NCBI RefSeq assembly: GCF_016097415.1
Contig: NZ_JAEHGE010000001.1
Location: 3,709,778-3,773,777, forward strand
Length of the DNA stretch: 64,000 nucleotides
DNA from: a sulfur-oxidizing endosymbiont of Gigantopelta aegis
GTDB taxonomy: Bacteria > Pseudomonadota > Gammaproteobacteria > GRL18
Direction of reading: 5' to 3'
Positions 1 through 9,560 of this stretch are shown piece after piece. The notes beneath the pieces were generated by a model. It made no database searches and was not told where the DNA came from. It saw only the letters and a program-made list of their open reading frames with translations. Within the stretch, counting starts at the first letter, position 1; each line of letters opens with the position of its first letter. Made by a program: the position numbers and the translations under genes.

Positions 1-234
1 GAACATGGGCTATCCATCAAACGTTTTGGCTATTACAAGCGTAAGTTGCTGGGTGCAACAACGCAAACCAGTGCGATGACAAAGGGGAATGGTTTTATTC
101 AACTATCTTCCCCGACACACTATTCAGCCCGCACCTCAGCATTAATTGTAGAATTACCCAATCAGCTACGCATTGAAGGGGTGACTGCCGATAATGTACA
201 GCTGGTAAAACAATTAGCAGGATTGTTCCAATGA
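1..234 (+). CDS. tnpA: IS66 TnpA, C-terminal part
   Basis: Frame 1 is open from base 1 to the stop at 232-234 and begins inside the gene (residues SIKRFGYYKRKLLG). This aligns by eye with the SHIFSYYRKKLG segment of the TnpA at 9557-9892. TnpA is a small accessory protein with a helix-turn-helix required for IS66 transposition. The stop overlaps the tnpB start by four bases (ATGA), which suggests translational coupling. The N-terminal half is outside the window. Confidence 0.75.
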   Translation, partial: EHGLSIKRFGYYKRKLLGATTQTSAMTKGNGFIQLSSPTHYSARTSALIVELPNQLRIEGVTADNVQLVKQLAGLFQ

Positions 235-596
235 AGTCAGCCATACTTCCATCACTCAGCCTGCCACAGGTGTATCTCTATCTGAAGCCTGTTGATTTTC
301 GTAAAAGTTTTATTGGCCTCAGTGCCATTGTTGAATGTGAATTAGGTCATAATCCTTTTGCAGGCCATCTGTATGCCTTTACCAATCGTCAGCGTAATAA
401 AATTAAATGCCTCTTCTGGGATAATACCGGTTTTGTACTCTATTACAAAAGTCTCTCAGAAGAAAAGTTCAAATGGCCAAAGGGTGAAGATGACCTGATG
501 AATATCACCGGACAACAAATCAACTGGCTATTAGACGGCTATGATATCAGTGTCATGAAACCGCATAAGAAATTGCATTATGAGTCTGTATTTTAA
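231..596 (+). CDS. tnpB: IS66 TnpB (Orf2)
   Basis: This 121-residue protein is the conserved IS66 Orf2. The family signature is visible as VYLYLKPVDFRKSFIGLSAIV near the N terminus, then HLYAFTNRQRNKIKCLFWDN, then FVLYYKSLSEEKFKWP. The length matches the usual 115-120 residues. It is required with TnpA and TnpC for transposition, but its biochemical role is not well defined. The start ATG overlaps the tnpA stop. The frame is intact, unlike the tnpC that follows. Confidence 0.88.
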   Translation: MKSAILPSLSLPQVYLYLKPVDFRKSFIGLSAIVECELGHNPFAGHLYAFTNRQRNKIKCLFWDNTGFVLYYKSLSEEKFKWPKGEDDLMNITGQQINWLLDGYDISVMKPHKKLHYESVF

Positions 597-701
597 GTAC
601 TTTTAGTCTATTTTTTGTTATAATAAAGCCATGCAAAACAAGGCTGAATCCACAAAAACGACTCTATATTTTCCGCTTTTTCACACGCGGACAAGAATGA
701 A

Positions 702-2193
702 TTGTTGAGTGTCATTGAACAGAAAAACCACCGTATAAAAATACTGGAAGAAGCCCTTCGTCTGGCTCGTAGTAAACGCTTTGCACCCAGCAGTGAAAAA
801 AGTGATGGTCAGGAACGCTTATTTGATGAAGCTGAGCAGGCGGCTGACGATGAGGGGCTCCCTGAACCTAAAACCACTTCGCCTAAGAAGAAAGAAAAAA
901 CAGGCAGGAAGCCTTTCTCAAAGACTATTCCAAGAGTCCCTGTCTTCATCGATCTGACAGATGAAGAAAAAGCCGGTGCCATTGAGGTTTTTTACACTAA
1001 AGTCAGAGAAGAGCTGGATATCATTCCAGCTAAAGTCCAAATACTGGAATACTTCCAGGAAAAAGCCGTCTTTGCAGGCACCAATGACACAGACAGTCGT
1101 TCAATGAAAGCTGCGGTCATGCCAAAACATCCATTACCTAAATCAATGGGCAGTATTCACCTGATGGCACACATCATTATCTCAAAATATGCCGATGGTT
1201 TGCCTCTGTATCGAATGGAAGGCATATTATCACGCTATGGCGGCGATATAACCCGAGCCACCATGGCCAATTGGGCTATTAAACTGGCTCATCAGTTCCA
1301 GCCGCTCATCAACCTCATGCGAGAACATCAACTGTCGGGTGACATCATCCAAATGGATGAAACGGTGCTCAAAGTATTAAAAGAGCCGGGACTCAGTGCT
1401 CATTCGAACAAATACATGTGGGTCAGTCGTGGCGGGCCACCTGGACAACCCAGTGTGCTGTTTGAATACGATCCTTCTCGTAAGAAGGAAGTACCACTGC
1501 GCCTGCTTGATGGCTTTAGCGGCTATCTGCAAACCGATGGCTATGCCGGTTACAATGCCGTGTGTGCACAAAATAATGCCACATCGGTCGGCTGCTGGGA
1601 TCACACTCGCCGTAAATTCAAAGATTCTCAGACGGCACAACCAAAGAAAAAGAGCAATCAAAAGCCTACAAAAGCCGATGTGGCACTGGCCCATATCAAT
1701 AAGCTGTATTTAATTGAGCGTGAGATAAAAAGAAGCCAGTGTTAATGAAAAATTTAAGGTTCGTCAGAAACAGAGCCTGCCGCTTCTTGAGAAAATAAGA
1801 ACATGGGTCGATAACACCCTGGGCAAAGTGCCGAACGACAGCTTGACAGGAAAAGCACTCACCTATATTAATAATCAATGGCCTAAGCTGACTGTTTATT
1901 GTGAAGATGGTCGGTTGAATATCAGTAATGTGCTGGCAGAAAATGCTATCCGTCCATTCTGCGTGGGTAGAAAGGCCTGGTTATTTTCAGATACGCCAAA
2001 GGGTGCACATGCCAGTGCAGTTCATTATAGTTTTATTGAAACCGCTAAGGCCAATGATATTGAGCCATATGCGTATATGGTCTATGTATTAACCCAATTA
2101 CCTTATGCGGATACGGTTGAAAAGCTGGAAGCATTGCTTCCCTGGAATTTTAAAAAATCAGAATTGGAAAAGGTAAAGAACGCTGTTCGTTAA
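702..2193 (+). pseudogene. tnpC: IS66 TnpC transposase, frameshifted
   Basis: Two frames together encode a TnpC transposase. Bases 702-1745 give the leucine-zipper-like start (LEEALRLARSKRFAPSSEKS), the zinc-finger/linker region and the first DDE part (IIQMDETVLKVL, YLQTDGYAGYNAV). From about 1735 the other frame continues with VNEKFKVRQKQSLPLLEKIR and ends with the IS66 tail (NVLAENAIRPFCVGRKAWLF). The break is one extra A in the run near 1725-1731. The start at TTG 702 is uncertain: the frame is open only from 648, and an ATG at 631 is in another frame, so a second lesion near the start is possible. Confidence 0.8.
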
Positions 2194-2429
2194 GCGCTTA
2201 CGTTTTATAAATCAAACAATATAAGAGTCTCCTTATGTTTCAGGCTGTTGATAATAAGAGATAAAGACAATTCTGTTTTTTAAATCGGGAAGAAATCACC
2301 TAAAATATTATTTTTTCTAAACATATATTGATGCTGTAAGGCAATGTAAAGAGCCAGCATATTCTAGAGTGGGTGAATAAATAAACTCAGTCTTAAAACC
2401 ATGCTTTTTGAGTGCATTTCTTGTCCTAA

Positions 2430-2959
2430 TCAAATCTTCTTTTTAGTAATATCATACTTTGGAATCAATAACCGTCGATCAATTTGAATCCAGTTGAGCA
2501 AACTGGCATATTGCTCATTAATACTACGAATTGGAATTTTTAAAATCTTAGCATCTGGTTTATATAATTTTAATTTCTTAATCAACTGCATACTTGTATC
2601 ACGATCATCACTTGATGAAAGGTTCCATGCTACAGCAAATAAGTTATCGCCTAGAACACGTATATGAATATCAGCATGACCTGTAATTTCATTCTTAAAT
2701 CCAGAAAAAACCAACCAGTGATGAACTCCAAAAACAACTTTAAAATTATCCAAATCTTTGGTAGCTAAATTGTTTTGCGTCAATACATCATCAGTGACTA
2801 TTATTAACCCATTTGAACCTGTAACCATATTTCCTTGAGCTAAGAATTCTATCGGCGAAAATGGGTGTTTATCAGCACAAATCAAACTGAATAATTGATC
2901 ATCATTGGGACGGTCCATTTTTTCAATACGTGGAATACACCATTGTATTTTATGACCAT
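2430..2959 (-). pseudogene. PAD / agmatine deiminase-like protein, C-terminal fragment
   Basis: The reading frame enters from the end of IS3-A at 2960; the residues before INGHKIQW are encoded by the IS end, so the native N terminus is lost. About 176 host residues remain. The order GNMVTGSNGLIIVTDDVL, then TGHADIHIRVLGDNLFAVAW, then a YASLLNW...RLLIPKY ending resembles the C-terminal half of agmatine deiminase / peptidyl-arginine deiminase proteins (GHxD region and closing NxxVLVPxY segment). This assignment is from memory of the family pattern. The usual catalytic Cys near the C terminus is not evident. The flanks of IS3-A share no target duplication, so the missing half may have been deleted. 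Confidence 0.5.
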
Positions 2960-4397
2960 TAATGTGGCTATACTTAACCGGACACACAACTTAAAACAAC
3001 TAAAAGATAAAAAGTGTGACCTAAAATGAATGATCAAACAAAAAACCTGCCAGGGAGCTAGGTGTTAATGTAAATACTCTACATACCTGGATCAGTAAAT
3101 ATTCCAAACCGGTGAAGACGGTAGCCAATAGAAGTGATGAACACATTTATGATGAAGTAAAACGTCTGAAAAAAGAATTGGCAAAAGTGATTCAGGAGCG
3201 TGATTTATTAAAAAGGCCACAGCGTACTTTGCAAGGGAAACTTTGTGAAGTACGCATGGATAACTGATCAGGCTAAAGATTACCCGGTAACGATTCTGTG
3301 CCGTTTTATGGATGTTTCCCGTAGTTGCTATTATGATTGGGTTAGCTCTCCTAAAACGGATAGAGAGAAAGAAAATGAAGCGCTTACTGAGCAGCTAAAA
3401 AACTGTTTGAAGACAGTCGCAAGACTTATGGAACCCGTCGTCTTAAAAGAAAACTGGCTGAAAAAGGCGTTCATATAAGCCGCCGGAGAATTGGTCGATT
3501 AATGAAAAAAGCCGGTTTGTTTTGTAAAACGAAGAGACGCTTTAAAGCGACGACTAATTCCAAGCATAATAAGCGTATATCTCCAAATTTACTGGAAAGA
3601 GAGTTTACTGTCTCTCAACCTGATCGCTACTATGTGGGTGATATTACCTATATTGCCACCAAGGAAGGCTGGTTATATTTAGCGGTTGTCATTGACTTAT
3701 TCTCTAGGCAAATTGTTGGCTGGTCGATGGATGAGCGAATGAAAGCCAAGCTAGTCAATGATGCTTTACTGATGGCCATATGGAAGCGTAAACCAATGGA
3801 TGGATTGCTTTGGCATACTGACCGAGGTAGCCAATATGCCTCTGATAGTCATAGAAAAATATTGTCGGATCATAACATAATTCAGTCTATGAGCCGCAAA
3901 GGAAATTGCTGGGACAATGCTGTATCAGAGAGCTTCTTTCATAGTTTGAAAACTGAATTGACGCACCATTGTCGATTCAAAACCAGAGTAGAAGCAAAGC
4001 AGGCAATATTTGAATATATTGAGGTATTTTATAATCGGGAGCGACTTCATTCGGCTAATGATTATTTGTCACCAGTCGATTATGAAATACAGCAGGAAAT
4101 AGCTTAAATCGATTGATTGAAGAGGGGTAAAAGGCGACATAAATGCCGCCCATTACCGTTGACGGCCATCGGCTCCTCAGCCTGTGCCGTGAAGATATTG
4201 TAACAGGATCATTACCGTTGTGAAAATACCTTGGGTGAATGGAACGGCTCTATCGTTCCAGAGGGCAAAGCCCTTTCTCTTCATCTGTTTAAAGTTAACA
4301 TGAGAAACTAAAATGATAGGAAATACAAAATGACAAAAATCACTTGAAACAGCCAAAAAATATTTAGAAAACTGTCCGGAAAAGTGTTGACACATCA
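2960..4397 (+). mobile_element. IS3-family element, copy A (orfA deleted internally, no target duplication)
   Basis: The left end TAATGTGGCTATACTTAACC starts at 2960 and the right end GTGTTGACACATCA stops at 4397. These ends are imperfect inverted repeats of about 26 bp that share the TTAACCGGACA/TTTTCCGGACA core. Compared with copy B, about 85 bp of orfA are missing after the start codon region (near 3040). The 3-bp flanks are CAT (left) and TTA (right), so this copy is not a simple insertion; an adjacent deletion or recombination with another copy is likely. Confidence 0.88.
3245..4107 (+). pseudogene. IS3 OrfB (DDE transposase), internal frame break
   Basis: OrfB starts at GTG 3245, giving [14 protein letters not shown]. 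At the CTA AAA AAC sequence (about 3399) the frame of the transposase continues only after a -1 shift: [18 protein letters not shown], then [14 protein letters not shown] at 3502. The rve/DDE catalytic residues are in the second part: D of YVGDITYI, D of WHTDRGSQY and E of [11 protein letters not shown]. Without the shift the protein stops at 3478. The same arrangement occurs in copies B, D and E. Either a programmed -1 shift or an old fixed deletion of one A explains it. Confidence 0.8.
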
Positions 4398-4448
4398 TTA
4401 CCCGCTTTCCAGGAAGTGGTTTTGGATTAGAATTACTTGTTGGACTTT

Positions 4449-4622
4449 TTATTCTTCGTTTACCAATACGACCTTCAATTTTTTCTTATTCATTTCATTG
4501 TTATATCCAGGCTTCACATATCGCCGGCGCCCACCTAGCTCGGAAGCAATTGACGTAACAGGTGATGATACGAAAGCGGTGGTCGCTATCAGTAATGCTT
4601 TTGTCGTTTTATTTAAACACAT
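4449..4622 (-). CDS. Small secreted protein of unknown function, possibly frameshifted
   Basis: ATG at 4622 is preceded by a strong GAGGAAGAG ribosome site. The 57-residue product has a signal peptide (KALLIATTAFVSSPVTSIAS) and a short basic mature part (ELGGRRRYVKPGYNN). No family is recognised. In the A6 run near 4483 a shift would open another frame with KIEGRIGKRRIKSPTSNSN that runs into IS3-A at 4397, so the native protein may have been longer and cut by the insertion. IS3-B sits 33 bp upstream of the start and has probably displaced the promoter. Confidence 0.5.
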   Translation of the reverse strand: MCLNKTTKALLIATTAFVSSPVTSIASELGGRRRYVKPGYNNEMNKKKLKVVLVNEE

Positions 4623-4727
4623 TTTCTCTTCCTCTGTATTATAAATTTTTATTGGTATAATGTGGCTATACTTAACCGGACACACAACTTAAAATAACTA
4701 AAAGATAAAAAGTGTGACCTAAAATGA

Positions 4728-5045
4728 ATGATCAAACAAAAAAAACCGAATAAAAGCTATACATCAGAATTTAAAGAATCAGCTGTCAAATTAGCTAATG
4801 AGACGGATCAACCCGTTTCTCAGACTGCCAGGGAGCTAGGTGTTAATGTAAATACTCTACATACCTGGATCAGTAAATATTCCAAACCGGTGAAGACGGT
4901 AGCCAATAGAAGTGATGAACACATTTATGATGAAGTAAAACGTCTGAAAAAAGAATTGGCAAAAGTGATTCAGGAGCGTGATTTATTAAAAAGGCCACAG
5001 CGTACTTTGCAAGGGAAACTTTGTGAAGTACGCATGGATAACTGA
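4728..5045 (+). CDS. IS3 OrfA, copy B
   Basis: OrfA carries the helix-turn-helix DNA-binding part (YTSEFKESAVKLANETDQPV, then ARELGVNVNTLHTWISKY) and a leucine-rich coiled segment (DEVKRLKKELAKVIQERDLL). The usual start in this family would be the ATG at 4724 (MNDQ); here one extra A in the A8 run puts the ATG at 4728 in frame instead. After ERDLLK the product reads [10 protein letters not shown], whereas the expected IS3 ending [12 protein letters not shown] lies in the -1 frame and stops exactly over the orfB GTG. All copies share this. Confidence 0.75.
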   Translation: MIKQKKPNKSYTSEFKESAVKLANETDQPVSQTARELGVNVNTLHTWISKYSKPVKTVANRSDEHIYDEVKRLKKELAKVIQERDLLKRPQRTLQGKLCEVRMDN

Positions 5046-5889
5046 TCAGGCTAAAGATTACCCGGTAACGATTCTGTGCCGTTTTATGGATGTTTCCCGT
5101 AGTTGCTATTATGATTGGGTTAGCTCTCCTAAAACGGATAGAGAGAAAGAAAAATGAAGAAGCGCTTACTGAGCAGCTAAAAAACTGTTTGAAGACAGTC
5201 GCAAGACTTATGGAACCCGTCGTCTTAAAAGAAAACTGGCTGAAAAAGGCGTTCATATAAGCCGCCGGAGAATTGGTCGATTAATGAAAAAAGCCGGTTT
5301 GTTTTGTAAAACGAAGAGACGCTTTAAAGCGACGACTAATTCCAAGCATAATAAGCGTATATCTCCAAATTTACTGGAAAGAGAGTTTGCTGTCTCTCAA
5401 CCTGATCGCTACTATGTGGGTGATATTACCTATATTGCCACCAAGGAAGGCTGGTTATATTTAGCGGTTGTCATTGACTTATTCTCTAGGCAAATTGTTG
5501 GCTGGTCGATGGATGAGCGAATGAAAGCCAAGCTAGTCAATGATGCTTTACTGATGGCCATATGGAAGCGTAAACCAATGGATGGATTGCTTTGGCATAC
5601 TGACCGAGGTAGCCAATATGCCTCTGATAGTCATAGAAAAATATTGTCGGATCATAACATAATTCAGTCTATGAGCCGCAAAGGAAATTGCTGGGACAAT
5701 GCTGTATCAGAGAGCTTCTTTCATAGTTTGAAAACTGAATTGACGCACCATTGTCGATTCAAAACCAGAGTAGAAGCAAAGCAGGCAATATTTGAATATA
5801 TTGAGGTATTTTATAATCGGGAGCGACTTCATTCGGCTAATGATTATTTGTCACCAGTCGATTATGAAATACAGCAGGAAATAGCTTAA
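5023..5889 (+). pseudogene. IS3 OrfB (DDE transposase), copy B, frameshifted
   Basis: Same gene as in copy A, starting at GTG 5023. It carries the common A AAA AAC frame change near 5180 and an additional small insertion near 5152-5160 (extra A and GAA) that creates a stop before it. The catalytic C-terminal part 5284-5889 is intact, with D-D-E residues in [16 protein letters not shown] and [11 protein letters not shown]. One substitution distinguishes it from the others (FAVSQPD instead of FTVSQPD). Confidence 0.78.
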
Positions 5890-6291
5890 ATCGATTGATT
5901 GAAGAGGGGTAAAAGGCGACATAAATGCCGCCCATTACCGTTGACGGCCATCGGCTCCTCAGCCTGTGCCGTGAAGATATTGTAACAGGATCATTACCGT
6001 TGTGAAAATACCTTGGGTGAATGGAACGGCTCTATCGTTCCAGAGGGCAAAGCCCTTTCTCTTCATCTGTTTAAAGTTAACATGAGAAACTAAAATGATA
6101 GGAAATACAAAATGACAAAAATCACTTGAAACAGCCAAAAAAATATTTAGAAAACTGTCCGGAAAAGTGTTGACACATCAGTATACCCTAAAAGAGTAAG
6201 CCGCACACAAAGTAAAAATAATAATACTTAGATTCAACTCATAAGTGCAACACTATTTGGTTGTATTTGTGATATTTGCTGGTTTATCGCT

Positions 6292-6353
6292 GGCTCATGA
6301 AATTCCCGGGGTGGCCGAGCGTAGCGATGGCCACCCCGGGAATTTCATGAGCC
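6292..6353. repeat. Perfect 25-bp palindrome with 12-base loop
   Basis: The arms at 6292-6316 and 6329-6353 are exact reverse complements, GC-rich in the middle (CCCGGGGTGGCC), with loop GAGCGTAGCGAT. It stands about 118 bp before the IS30-type transposase start, inside the fragment of that element. There is no T-run, so it is not a typical terminator. It could insulate the transposase gene from outside transcription or be an independent palindromic repeat. Confidence 0.85.
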
Positions 6354-6470
6354 AACCGACGCGCCTGACGGCGCTACTAAAAAAATCATAAGTACAGCAA
6401 TGATTTGCTCGAAAAAATGGCCAATTGCTTGTAAAATCGGCCATTTTCTCCTGCAAGAGTAAAGTGACTT

Positions 6471-7002
6471 ATGAGAACTTACAAGCAATTGACACAAGAA
6501 CAAAGATACTACATTTCGACTGAGATTAAAAATGGCATTTCCCAGTCTAAAATTGCTCAGGCGATTGAGGTGAGTAAATCTACTATATGCCGTGAAATTA
6601 AACGCAACGCTGGTTTACGTGGCTATCGATTTAAGCAAGCTCAAGAAAAAGCCGTTAAGCGTCGCTACAATGCTTCTAAAGCAATTAAAATGACGGATGA
6701 CATGATTGCCCTTATTGATGAAAAGCTTTCACAGCACCAGTGGAGTCCTGAACAGATATCAGGTTGGTTACTGAATGACAAAATGCTACTTCTTAGCCAT
6801 GAACGTATTTATCAACACATATGGGATGATAAGAAGCAAGGTGGTGATTTACATCAGTATTTAAGGCGTCAGGGAAAGAAATACCAAAAGCGTGGTAGTA
6901 ACGGTAAAAGCAGTCGAGGACAAATAATTAATCGAATTTCCATTGATGACCGTCCTAAGATTGTTGATGATAAACGTCGTGTTGGTGACTGGGAAATTGA
7001 TA
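6471..7002 (+). pseudogene. IS30-family transposase, N-terminal part
   Basis: ATG at 6471 starts MRTYKQLTQEQRYYISTEIK, followed by the IS30 helix-turn-helix (GISQSKIAQAIEVSKSTICR) and the region ISGWLLND...ERIYQHIWDDK. The frame ends in GDWEID, where the first catalytic Asp of the DDE domain sits, and then runs into the IS3-C end. The rest of the catalytic domain is absent, so the protein cannot be active. A full IS30 transposase is about 320-380 residues; about 177 remain. Confidence 0.88.
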
Positions 7003-7293
7003 TGATGTGTCAACACTTTTCCGGACAGTTTTCTAAATATTTTTTTGGCTGTTTCAAGTGATTTTTGTCATTTTGTATTTCCTATCATTTTAGTTTCTCA
7101 TGTTAACTTTAAACAGATGAAGAGAAAGGGCTTTGCCCTCTGGAACGATAGAGCCGTTCCATTCACCCAAGGTATTTTCACAACGGTAATGATCCTGTTA
7201 CAATATCTTCACGGCACAGGCTGAGGAGCCGATGGCCGTCAACGGTAATGGGCGGCATTTATGTCGCCTTTTACCCCTCTTCAATCAATCGAT

Positions 7294-7570
7294 TTAAGCT
7301 ATTTTCTGCTGTATTTCATAATCGACTGGTGACAAATAATCATTAGCCGAATGAAGTCGCTCCCGATTATAAAATACCTCAATATATTCAAATATTGCCT
7401 GCTTTGCTTCTACTCTGGTTTTGAATCGACAATGGTGCGTCAATTCAGTTTTCAAACTATGAAAGAAGCTCTCTGATACAGCATTGTCCCAGCAATTTCC
7501 TTTGCGGCTCATAGACTGAATTATGTTATGATCCGACAATATTTTTCTATGACTATCAGAGGCATATTGG
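7294..7570 (-). pseudogene. IS3 OrfB copy C, C-terminal piece
   Basis: From the IS66 junction at 7570 the frame gives [20 protein letters not shown], includes the catalytic Glu segment [11 protein letters not shown], and ends with VDYEIQQKIA. One substitution (Q-K-I) differs from the other copies. The N-terminal remainder is at 9964-10555 beyond the IS66 element. Confidence 0.85.
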
Positions 7571-7600
7571 GTATACGTCAAAACTTCCCACGTTGACGTA

Positions 7601-9128
7601 TCATTCCACTTTATTTAAAGGCTGAATTTTTTCAGTCAAATTCCATGGCAACAATTGCTCTAAAGCCTCATCATCATAATGCCTGCCCAGCTTAGGTAAC
7701 TCAGTCAGAATGTGTGTTAAAAAGGCAAAGGGCTCTAGGTTGTTTGCTTTCGCTGTTTGCACGATTGAATATAAAATAGCACTGGCCTCAGCACCACGAG
7801 GATTTTGGTTCATGACCCAGTTTTTGCGCCCAATCACAAAGGGTTTGATCCGCCGCTCTGCCATATTATTATCAATCTGGAGGTTGCCCTCTTCAAGATA
7901 GACAGTCAGATACTTCCATTGATTGATCACATAACGAATAGCGACACCCAACTTACTGTCTTTTGTTGTTTTAGTCACTTTATCATCACACCACTTTTTA
8001 AAGTCATCCAGTAGTGGTTTGCTTTTTTCCTGACGGATCAGGTAACGTTGTTCAGCATTGAGCGGTTTGATTTGTTTTTCAATCGCATACAATTTAGCAA
8101 TTTTACTGATCGCCATTTGTACCATGCCAGGCTTTTTCTGACTGTTCTTGGGTAATGCTTTTAAGGCATCATGGAACTTGCGACGAGCATGTGCCATGCA
8201 GCCTAATAAAGTGACTTCACTGTTCTCATTTTCGAATATATGATAACCGGGAAAGCCATCCGTTTGCAGGTAACCTGAAAACCCCGTTAAAAAGGTTTTG
8301 GCATGTTGGCCTGCACGAGTAGGCTGATACTCATACAAAACAATGGGACACTTGGAATGATAGCCGCCACTTTGATAGAGCCACATATAAGATTTAGGGC
8401 AATTCTCACGTCCATCATGGATCACTCGCATCGTTGTTTCATCGGCCTGGATGATTTTCTGCCTAATGAGATAATACAACAACCGATTATAAAAGGGTTT
8501 GAGTAATTCAGCTGATTTAAGCACCCAGTTGGACATACTGGCTCTGGAAAGTGTTATCTTATAGCGTTTAAATATCGCTTCCTGTCGATAGAGAGGCAAG
8601 CTGTCTAGGAATTTAGAAACAATGATATAGGCCAGCAGGCTGGGTGATGCAAAACTTCTAGGAATGGGCTGTGCAGGCTTAGGAGCAGTTTTAACGCCTT
8701 CCTCACAAGCACGACAGGCATATTTAACCTGAACATGTTCTACAACATATACCTGAGCAGGAACAATTTCCAGTTGCTCTGAGGTCTCTTCACCAATTTC
8801 ATGCAAGTGATGACCGCAGTCACAGACTTGTTCTGCTTCAGATAACTCATGACGAACAACTTTACGAGGTAGGTCTTTAGGTAAAGGCTTACGACCGGGC
8901 TTTTACGCTCATAAGTAATGGTTTCACGGACTTCCGGTGCTTCTTCGGCGAACGTTTCTGCCTCATTAAAGAAGTCGGGGTGGGCTTCTTTTCACTGGAA
9001 GTACCAAACCGTTTGTGTTGCAACAGACGAAATTGTTCCTCATACCAGTCCACTTTTGACTGGAGTTCAAGCACCCTGTTTTTGAGCGTTGGTATCTCTT
9101 CTGGTAGTATTTTGTCTGTTGAACTCAT
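7601..9128 (-). pseudogene. tnpC: IS66 TnpC transposase, two frameshifts
   Basis: Translation starts at 9128 (MSSTDKILPEEIPTL) with the coiled segment and KRFGTSSEKKPTP. Near 8985 one C and near 8898 one G appear lost from short runs; the middle frame reads PDFFNEAETFAEEAPEV. The main part from about 8860 has the zinc-binding segment (CDCGHHLHEIG, then CRACEEG), the DDE residues (IQADETTMRVI, LQTDGFPGYHI) and the C-terminal IS66 tail (NNMAERRIKPFVIGRKNW). Both lesions are in mononucleotide runs. Confidence 0.85.
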
Positions 9129-9203
9129 GCGTTATATTATACTAAAAATGAGCGTTAAATGCTTGTATTTATTCTGTTTAATGCGCATCTAAAGGGACTT
9201 TTT

Positions 9204-9560
9204 TTAGTTGTTTTCCAGACCATGAATTTCAGGGTGAGCATGGTGTTGTGTGCAAGATAAACCATCCAGTAACCACTGTAATTCTCTCAGTGTTAACGAA
9301 AGAGTGGGTTGTTCTTTTTCCATCGGCCACTGGAATTTCCCTTTTTCAAGTGTACGATAGTAAAGCCAGAAACCATTACGCTCCCAGTACAGTATTTTAA
9401 GTTTATCTCGCTGACGATTACAAAAAACAAAGACACTGCCATCAAAGGGATTGTGTTCCAATTGCTCTGAGACAATCAGTGATAGCCCATTGGTTGCTTT
9501 TCTCATATCGGTAACACCAGAAACCAGATAAACCTGATTGACTGTGATGCCCGTTATCAT
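9204..9560 (-). CDS. tnpB: IS66 TnpB (Orf2)
   Basis: This 118-residue Orf2 has the family pattern VNQVYLVSGVTDMRKATNGL, then VFVFCNRQRDKLKILYWERN, then FWLYYRTLEKGKFQWP. The start overlaps the tnpA stop by four bases. The frame is intact. It shares only the family pattern with the TnpB at 231-596, which supports two independent IS66 types in this genome. Confidence 0.9.
   Translation of the reverse strand: MITGITVNQVYLVSGVTDMRKATNGLSLIVSEQLEHNPFDGSVFVFCNRQRDKLKILYWERNGFWLYYRTLEKGKFQWPMEKEQPTLSLTLRELQWLLDGLSCTQHHAHPEIHGLENN

Larger units (their letters stand above)
1..2201 (+). mobile_element. IS66-family element 1, left end outside the window
   Basis: Three consecutive genes have the IS66 order tnpA-tnpB-tnpC. 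The right end is the sequence GTAAGCGCTTAACG read inward from 2201, just after the tnpC stop. The left end lies before base 1. The proteins differ clearly from the second IS66 copy at 7571-9963, so this is a different element. tnpC carries a frameshift, so the copy is probably inactive. Confidence 0.85.
4658..6180 (+). mobile_element. IS3-family element, copy B (full length, TSD GTA)
   Basis: This is the best full-length copy in direct orientation, 1523 bp. Left end TAATGTGG at 4658, right end GACACATCA to 6180. The 3-bp flanks are GTA at 4655-4657 and GTA at 6181-6183, a perfect target duplication, so it is a simple insertion. After orfB there are about 290 bp of non-coding tail (5890-6180) with two small hairpins near 6024-6060 (GGAACG/CGTTCC and AGGGC/GCCCT). 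Removing it rejoins the promoter region of the small secreted gene at 4622. Confidence 0.93.
6232..7002 (+). mobile_element. IS30-family element, 5' part only
   Basis: A left-end-like sequence ATTCAACTCATAAGTGCAAC begins near 6232, typical in style for IS30-family ends. It is followed by a perfect 25-bp palindrome and the transposase start at 6471. The element is cut at 7002 by the right end of IS3-C. No matching right end or C-terminal half was found elsewhere in the window. IS3-C has flanks ATA and TTT, so the missing part was probably deleted rather than displaced by a simple insertion. Confidence 0.65.

Noticed and set aside
1377..1694. Open frames of about 105 codons on both strands inside IS66 tnpC
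   Set aside because: They lie over the conserved DDE region of TnpC; their proteins have no recognisable features and no ribosome site.
4177..4398. A minus-strand frame in the IS3 3' tail (also present in other copies)
   Set aside because: It consists of the non-coding tail and IS end; it is lost in copies E-G and shows no protein features.
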